NCBI GenBank assembly: GCA_030533445.1 | Contig: CM060066.1 | Span: 1,709,749 to 1,773,748, forward strand | DNA length: 64,000 nucleotides | Origin: Cyprinodon diabolis | Lineage: Eukaryota > Chordata > Actinopteri > Cyprinodontiformes > Cyprinodontidae | Direction: 5' to 3' | Shown here: positions 58,062 to 64,000 of the stretch, in pieces | How the letters are laid out: every line of letters starts with the position of its first letter | Position numbering within the stretch: position 1 is the stretch's first letter | Notes under the pieces: model-generated | The model's database searches: none | What the model saw: only the letters and a program-made list of their open reading frames with translations | Told to the model about the DNA's origin: nothing | Made by a program: the position numbers and the translations under genes

Positions 58062-61000
58062 CAAGCTTCAAACAGATTTTACCTCTGCTGTTTTAAACAG
58101 CACATATTAATCTAATGGAGGGTGAAAGGACTGATTTAACATTGGGAAATGGATACTATATGACTGCTGTACATGACACTTCCCTTGCCACTCAGCACTG
58201 ATAGACTTTCAAAATAAGACTCCAGGGACCCTACAAAATAAAAGCCTCTATATTTTTTACATATATTTATTGCCCTATATGGCTCAACATTATGACCCAA
58301 ACTCAACCCCGTTTTAGAGAATAGACTCTAGGAGACTGTTTAAAACACACCCTATAGCAAATTTCAAAATAAAAGCCTCCCATTTCCGCTTCATCTACTG
58401 CCCTAATAACATGGAAAAAGAGTGATTTAACGATTGGAAAGTAATCAACTATCATTGACGGGTCTGAACATTTTCTATAAACACAACTCTGTTGGACTTT
58501 CAAAATAAGACTCCAGGGACCCTACAAAATAAAAGCCTCTAGATTATACTAATGCATTAATTGATGCAAATGGCTCAACATTATGACCCAAACTCTTCCA
58601 GGTTGTTTTTATTACACTCTAGTGACCTTTTCAAAACACACCCAGAGCAAATTTCACAATAAAAGTCTCCCATTTACTCTGTAATACAGCAACTATTCAC
58701 CTAATAACATGGAAAACCAGTGATTTAACATTTGTAAATGGATTCTATATCACTGCTGGGCGTGACCCATCTTTTGATGCACATTCATGATAGACTTTCA
58801 AAATAAGACTACAAGGACTCTACAGAATAAAAGCCTCTTCCTTATACACACTCATACATTCTGGCATATTGCTCATTGCCATTGGTGATTTCATCACTGC
58901 AATGGCTCTTAGAAGGCGGGCGGAGCCCGCCAATGGTAACAGGCGGGCGGAGCCCGCCAAAGGTGATTACATCACTGCAATGGCTCTTAGCAGGCGGGCG
59001 GAGCCCGCCATTGGTGATTTCATCACTGCAATGGCTCTTAGAAGGCGGGCAGAGCCCGCCATTGGTGATTTTTTTCTTCACTGAGATGGCTCCTAGCAGG
59101 CGGGCGAAGCCCGCCAACTGGGCTTTACCCACTGTGTTTCAATATGGACAACCCATATTACCCTTGTGCATCATACGCTGTGCACGTCTATTTCCCAGAT
59201 TTCAGCACAAGTGGCACACAGCTCTCTTTGCCCATGAACTTGCCCTCTTTCCTTCCCTCAGCAGCCCTCAAAGGCGTAAGCAGTTGGTCTGGGGAGCCCC
59301 GACGTCACTTGCCAGGGCCGTATTGGCCCGGTTCCCCAGACGGGCAGTAGGTGGCCCCCCTCAAAATTTCTTTAGAAATTTTCTAGTTGGGGGGCCACAT
59401 GCCGAAGGCATGGCCCACCTACTACTATTGCACATATTTATTCCGCGTATTATTGGGGGGCCACATGCCGAAGGCATGGCCCACCTACTACTATTGCACA
59501 TATTTATTCCGCGTATTATTGGGGGGCCACATGCCGAAGGCATGGCCCACCTACTACTATTGCACATATTTATTCCGCGTATTATTGGGGGGCCACATGC
59601 CGAAGGCATGGCCCACCTACTACTATTGCACATATTTATTCCGCGTATTATTGGGGGGCCACATGCCGAAGGCATGGCCCACCTACTACTATTGCACATA
59701 TTTATTCCGCGTATTATTATTGGGGGGCCACATGCCGAAGGCATGGCCCACCTACTACTATTGCACATATTTATTCCGCGTATTATTATTATTATTATAA
59801 TTCTCCCGTATACCCAAAACTTCGGCGCGTAACTAGTCCCGCACGGTTTGGCGGATCGGGCCCAAAGTTGGCACACGCGTTGGGACCAATGGGGTGATGT
59901 GTGCTTGTATAAAACTTTCTCATTAGTCCGAAGGTTTGCGAATTATTAGCGAAAACGTCGCAAAAAAATCCCATAGGAAATGAATGGGAAGAGGTAAAAA
60001 AAAGCATAAAAAACAGCACTTCACTGTGTCGGCATACATTCACCTAGAAAAACAGTTTGAAGCTCAGTTTGTAGATAAATCCTTCGTCTATTTAAAACTG
60101 AAGACGGTATGTTGATAACTGCTACGGTTTTTGTATAATCAGACCTCAAGCGCCACAAAGTTTTAGCAAAATCCAGCCTGCTAGAGTGGAGCAACTGAAA
60201 AGCTAGAGTGTGAGGCAGGCGTTTTTTAAACACAAAAAAACATTTTAAACTCGCCCTCACGGCCACATATTTATAGCTAGAGTCACCATTTTTGGTCAGT
60301 TTGTAGACTGAAATCTCTGGACCCACACAATATCTTCGGAATTACGGTAGGATTAATACTTTTCCTTAAAAACCCTCCAGACCGACCTAAAGTCGATGAA
60401 AATCAGAGCCGTTTTTCATTGGTTTTGGAGCAGAAGAGGGGAGAAAAACGAATCAGACTATGTGTTTTAAACTCGTCATAAATATTTTTCTGAATGACAC
60501 ACATACACCAAAGTTGGCATAGTTGGAGTCGAAGGATGACTGACGCTCACGGTGAAAAAATTTTTTGAATAACTCATACGGTTTTTGCTCAGTAGTCGTT
60601 TGTTCGGAGGACATTTTAAGCACCTGAAAGCTGAGTGACAGTGACCTGCTGCAGCTAGCTCAATTAGAAGCTTAGGTGTGATGAAACGTTTTTTCTTTTT
60701 CTTTCTCTTCCCATTCAGTTTGTAGATGACCTACAGCCATGAAAGTTACTCCAATCGAAGACAAGATATAGCTGTCGCTTAGATAAAAAGAATTTTTCAG
60801 ATACCTTTTACGGTTTTTACTCAGCAGTCGTTTGTTCGGAGGGGTGCTTTAGCAGCTAAAAGGTGAGTGAGAGTGAGGTCCTGCAGTTAAAAGAAAGGGA
60901 GGAGCAGGTGGGCCAACCATTTTGTTTGTGCTTCGTTTTGGGTTGTGAAAGACCTACAGACATGAAGGTTACCCCAGTCTGAGACAAAGGATAGATGTTG

Positions 61001-61634
61001 CTTTCACTGAAAGAATTTTTCAGATATCTTTTACGGTTTTTGCTCAGCAGTCGTTTGTTCGGAGGGTAAGCACCTGGAAGCTAGCTGACAGTTAGCTTCT
61101 GCAGCAGCCTGCTAGAGTGCAGCTGCTGAAATCTTAGTGTGAGGCGGCCATTTTTTTAAGATCAAACATCTTATTCTCGCCCTCACGGCCACATATTTGG
61201 AGCTACAGTCACCATTTTTGGTCAGTTTGTAGACTGAAACCTCTGGACTCACACAATGTCTTCGGAATTACGGTAGGATTAATACTTTTCCTTAAAAACC
61301 CTCCAGACCAACCTAAAGTCGATGAGAGTTTCAGCCTTTCTCTATTCTTTTTGAGCTGAAGATGGGAGAGAAACGAATCAGACTATGTGTTTTCAACTCG
61401 TCATAAATATTTTTCTGAATGACACACATACACCAAAGTTGGTATAGTTGGAGTCGAAGGATTGCTGATGCTCATGGTGAAAATGTTTTTTGAATAACTC
61501 ATACGGTTTTTGATCAGTAGTCGTTTGTTCGGTGCCGTTCTTCCCATACAAAAAAGCCTGGGAAGAAGAAACCAATAGTGAGTGCAGCTGTTGTCTGTGT
61601 CAGTGAGAGGCTCGTTAAGCGTTGTCAAGGTTAC
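58062..61634 (+). repeat. Macrosatellite unit 19 (3,573 bp, long allele)
   Basis: Copy of unit 3 at offset 51,724, with the same six-copy minisatellite (59389-59797) and the same spacing pattern of five 66-bp-type copies and one 69-bp step. GC hairpin cluster 58915-59115, TATAAAA 59908-59914. Confidence 0.95.
59389..59797 (+). repeat. 66-bp hairpin minisatellite, six copies (unit 19)
   Basis: Copies start at 59389, 59455, 59521, 59587, 59653 and 59722. Positions and step lengths match unit 3 exactly at offset 51,724. Confidence 0.95.
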
Positions 61635-64000
61635 CAAGCTTCAAACAGATTTTACCTCTGCTGTTTTAAACAGCACATATTAATCTAATAGAGGGTGAAA
61701 GGACTGATTTAACATTGGGAAATGGATACTATATGACTGCTGTACATGACACTTCCCTTGCCACTCAGCACTGATAGACTTTCAAAATAAGACTCTAGGG
61801 ACCCTACAAAATAAAAGCCTCTATATTTTTTACATATATTTATTGCCCTATATGGCTCAACATTATGACCCAAACTCAACCCCGTTTTAGAGAATAGACT
61901 CTAGGAGACTGTTTAAAACACACCCTATAGCAAATTTCAAAATAAAAGCCTCCCATTTCCGCTTCATCTACTGCCCTAATAACATGGAAAAAGAGTGATT
62001 TAACGATTGGAAAGTAATCAACTATCATTGACGGGTCTGAACATTTTCTATAAACACAACTCTGTTGGACTTTCAAAATAAGACTCCAGGGACCCTACAA
62101 AATAAAAGCCTCTAGATTATAATAATGCATTAATTGATGCAAATGGCTCAACATTATGACCCAAACTCTTCCAGGTTGTTTTTATTAGACTCTAGTGACC
62201 TTTTCAAAACACACCCCAGAGCAAATTTCACAATAAAAGTCTCCCATTTACTCTGTAATACAGCAACTATTCACCTAATAACATGGAAAACCAGTGATTT
62301 AACATTTGGAAATGGATTCTATATCACTGCTGGGCGTGACCCATCTTTTGATGCACATTCATGATAGACTTTCAAAATAAGACTACAAGGACTCTACAGA
62401 ATAAAAGCCTCTTCCTTATACACACTCATACATTCTGGCATATTGCTCATTGCCATTGGTGATTTCATCACTGCAATGGCTCTTAGAAGGCGGGCGGAGC
62501 CCGCCAATGGTAACAGGCGGGCGGAGCCCGCCAAAGGTGATTACATCACTGCAATGGCTATTAGCAGGCGGGCGGAGCCCGCCATTGGTGATTTCATCAC
62601 TGCAATGGCTCTTAGAAGGCGGGCAGAGCCCGCCATTGGTGATTTTTTTCTTCACTGAGATGGCTCCTAGCAGGCGGGCGAAGCCCGCCAACTGGGCTTT
62701 ACCCACTGTGTTTCAATATGGACAACCCATATTACCCTTGTGCATCATACGCTGTGCACGTCTATTTCCCAGATTTCAGCACAAGTGGCACACAGCTCTC
62801 TTTGCCCATGAACTTGCCCTCTTTCCTTCCCTCAGCAGCCCTCAAAGGCGTAAGCAGTTGGTCTGGGGAGCCCCGACGTCACTTGCCAGGGCCGTATTGG
62901 CCCGGTTCCCCAGACGGGCAGTAGGTGGCCCCCCTCAAAATTTCTTTAGAAATTTTCTAGTTATTATAATTCTCCCGTATACCCAAAACTTCGGCGCGTA
63001 ACTAGTCCCGCATGGTTTGGCGGATCGGGCCCAAAGTTGGCACACGCGTCGGGACCAATGGGGTGATGTGTGCTTGTATAAAACTTTCTCATTAGTCCGA
63101 AGGTTTGCGAATTATTAGCGAAAACGTCGCAAAAAAATCCCATAGGAAATGAATGGGGAGAGGAAAAAAAAAGCATAAAAAACAGCACTTCACTGTGTCG
63201 CCATACATTCACCTAGAAAAACAGTTTGAAGCTCAGTTTGTAGATAAATCCTTCGTCTATTTAAAACTGAAGACGGTATGTTGATAACTGCTACGGTTTT
63301 TGTATAATCAGACCTCAAGCGCCACAAAGTTTTAGCAAAATCCAGCCTGCTAGAGTGGAGCAACTGAAAAGCTAGAGTGTGAGGCAGGCGTTTTTTAAAC
63401 ACAAAAAAACATTTTAAACTCGCCCTCACGGCCACATATTTATAGCTAGAGTCACCATTTTTGGTCAGTTTGTAGACTGAAATCTCTGGACCCACACAAT
63501 ATCTTCGGAATTACGGTAGGATTAATACTTTTCCTTAAAAACCCTCCAGACCGACCTAAAGTCGATGAAAATCAGAGCCGTTTTTCATTGGTTTTGGAGC
63601 AGAAGAGGGGAGAAAAACGAATCCGACTATGTGTTTTAAACTCGTCATAAATATTTTTCTGAATGACACACATACACCAAAGTTGGCATAGTTGGAGTCG
63701 AAGGATGACTGACGCTCACGGTGAAAAAATTTTTTGAATAACTCATACGGTTTTTGCTCAGCAGTCGTTTGTTCGGAGGACATTTTAAGCACCTGAAAGC
63801 TGAGTGACAGTGACCTGCTGCAGCTAGCTCAATTAGAAGCTTAGGTGTGATGAAACGTTTTTTCTTTTTCTTTCTCTTCCCATTCAGTTTGTAGATGACC
63901 TACAGCCATGAAAGTTACTCCAATTGAAGACAAGATATAGCTGTCGCTTAGATAAAAAGAATTTTTCAGATACCTTTTACGGTTTTTACTCAGCAGTCGT
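61635..64000 (+). repeat. Macrosatellite unit 20 (partial, 2,366 bp, cut by window end)
   Basis: Copy of unit 4 at offset 51,724, carrying ctaatagagg, gactctaggg, ggctattagc, gcatggtttg and aatccgacta. GC hairpin cluster 62489-62689, TATAAAA 63077-63083, zero-copy minisatellite allele. It ends inside the second core motif of block E, so the array continues beyond the window. Confidence 0.95.

Larger units (their letters stand above)
1..64000 (+). repeat. Macrosatellite array, about 3.17-kb unit, 19 full copies plus one partial
   Basis: The whole window is head-to-tail copies of one unit. I set the phase at the HindIII-containing string caagcttcaaac, which recurs at 1, 3169, 6338, 9911, 13080, 16255, 19567, 22739, 25833, 29347, 32491, 35663, 38835, 42004, 45098, 48411, 51580, 54821, 58062 and 61635. 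The phase is arbitrary because the array is cut by both window edges, so the true array is longer than 64 kb. Adjacent units differ only by scattered substitutions, small indels and two variable-copy minisatellite loci. No unit is inverted and nothing unique is inserted between units. I do not recognise the family by name. The array could be pericentromeric, sex-linked, on a B chromosome, or a dispersed macrosatellite locus; the sequence does not say which. Confidence 0.97.

Overview
The window is one uninterrupted tandem array of a long satellite (macrosatellite) with a basic unit of about 3.17 kb. It holds 19 complete copies and a 2,366-base partial copy, all in the same orientation and with no unique sequence between them. 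I found no gene I would defend: no recognisable protein domain, rRNA, tRNA, snRNA, transposase or reverse transcriptase. The organism is most likely an animal, and I lean towards a ray-finned fish. The reasons are array size, an AT-rich background with AATAAA-rich blocks, CpG decay between copies, (TTA)n tracts, and a CpG-rich block whose wording resembles repeats I associate with fish genomes. That last point is recollection and was not checked by any search. The longest open frames start at TTG or GTG and cross microsatellite or minisatellite sequence, so they are treated as non-coding.

Unit layout, using unit 1 coordinates: (A) 1-780, three degenerate subrepeats of about 295 bp, each ending in a conserved block with AATAAA hexamers. 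(B) 780-1060, a GC-rich 51-bp minisatellite carrying five perfect 7-bp stem hairpins. (C) 1060-1325, sequence with a nested stem-loop and an AT-rich perfect hairpin. Then comes a variable locus at about 1326 that holds only a short (TTA)n tract, or 1 to 6 copies of a 66/69-bp hairpin minisatellite. (D) 1330-1580, a CpG-rich block with CCAAT and TATAAAA. (E) 1580-3168, built from duplicated modules of about 225-430 bp, in which one roughly 30-bp core recurs four times nearly unchanged. Unit lengths run from 3,094 to 3,573 bp. Most of the length variation comes from the minisatellite and from loss of hairpins in B.

The units are not randomly diverged. They form superimposed duplications: units 3-4 recur as 19-20 (offset 51,724), 8-9 as 14-15 (offset 19,265), 12-13 as 15-16 (offset 9,576), 11 as 12 (offset 3,172), and 17 as 18 (offset 3,241). 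Several haplotype switches fall in the interval containing the hairpin and minisatellite locus. This points to recent unequal exchange or gene conversion. The most speculative functional reading is that every unit carries a TATA-type promoter followed by good splice sites and, in the next unit, polyadenylation signals. That would make this a tandem non-coding RNA locus, but the sequence alone cannot show it.
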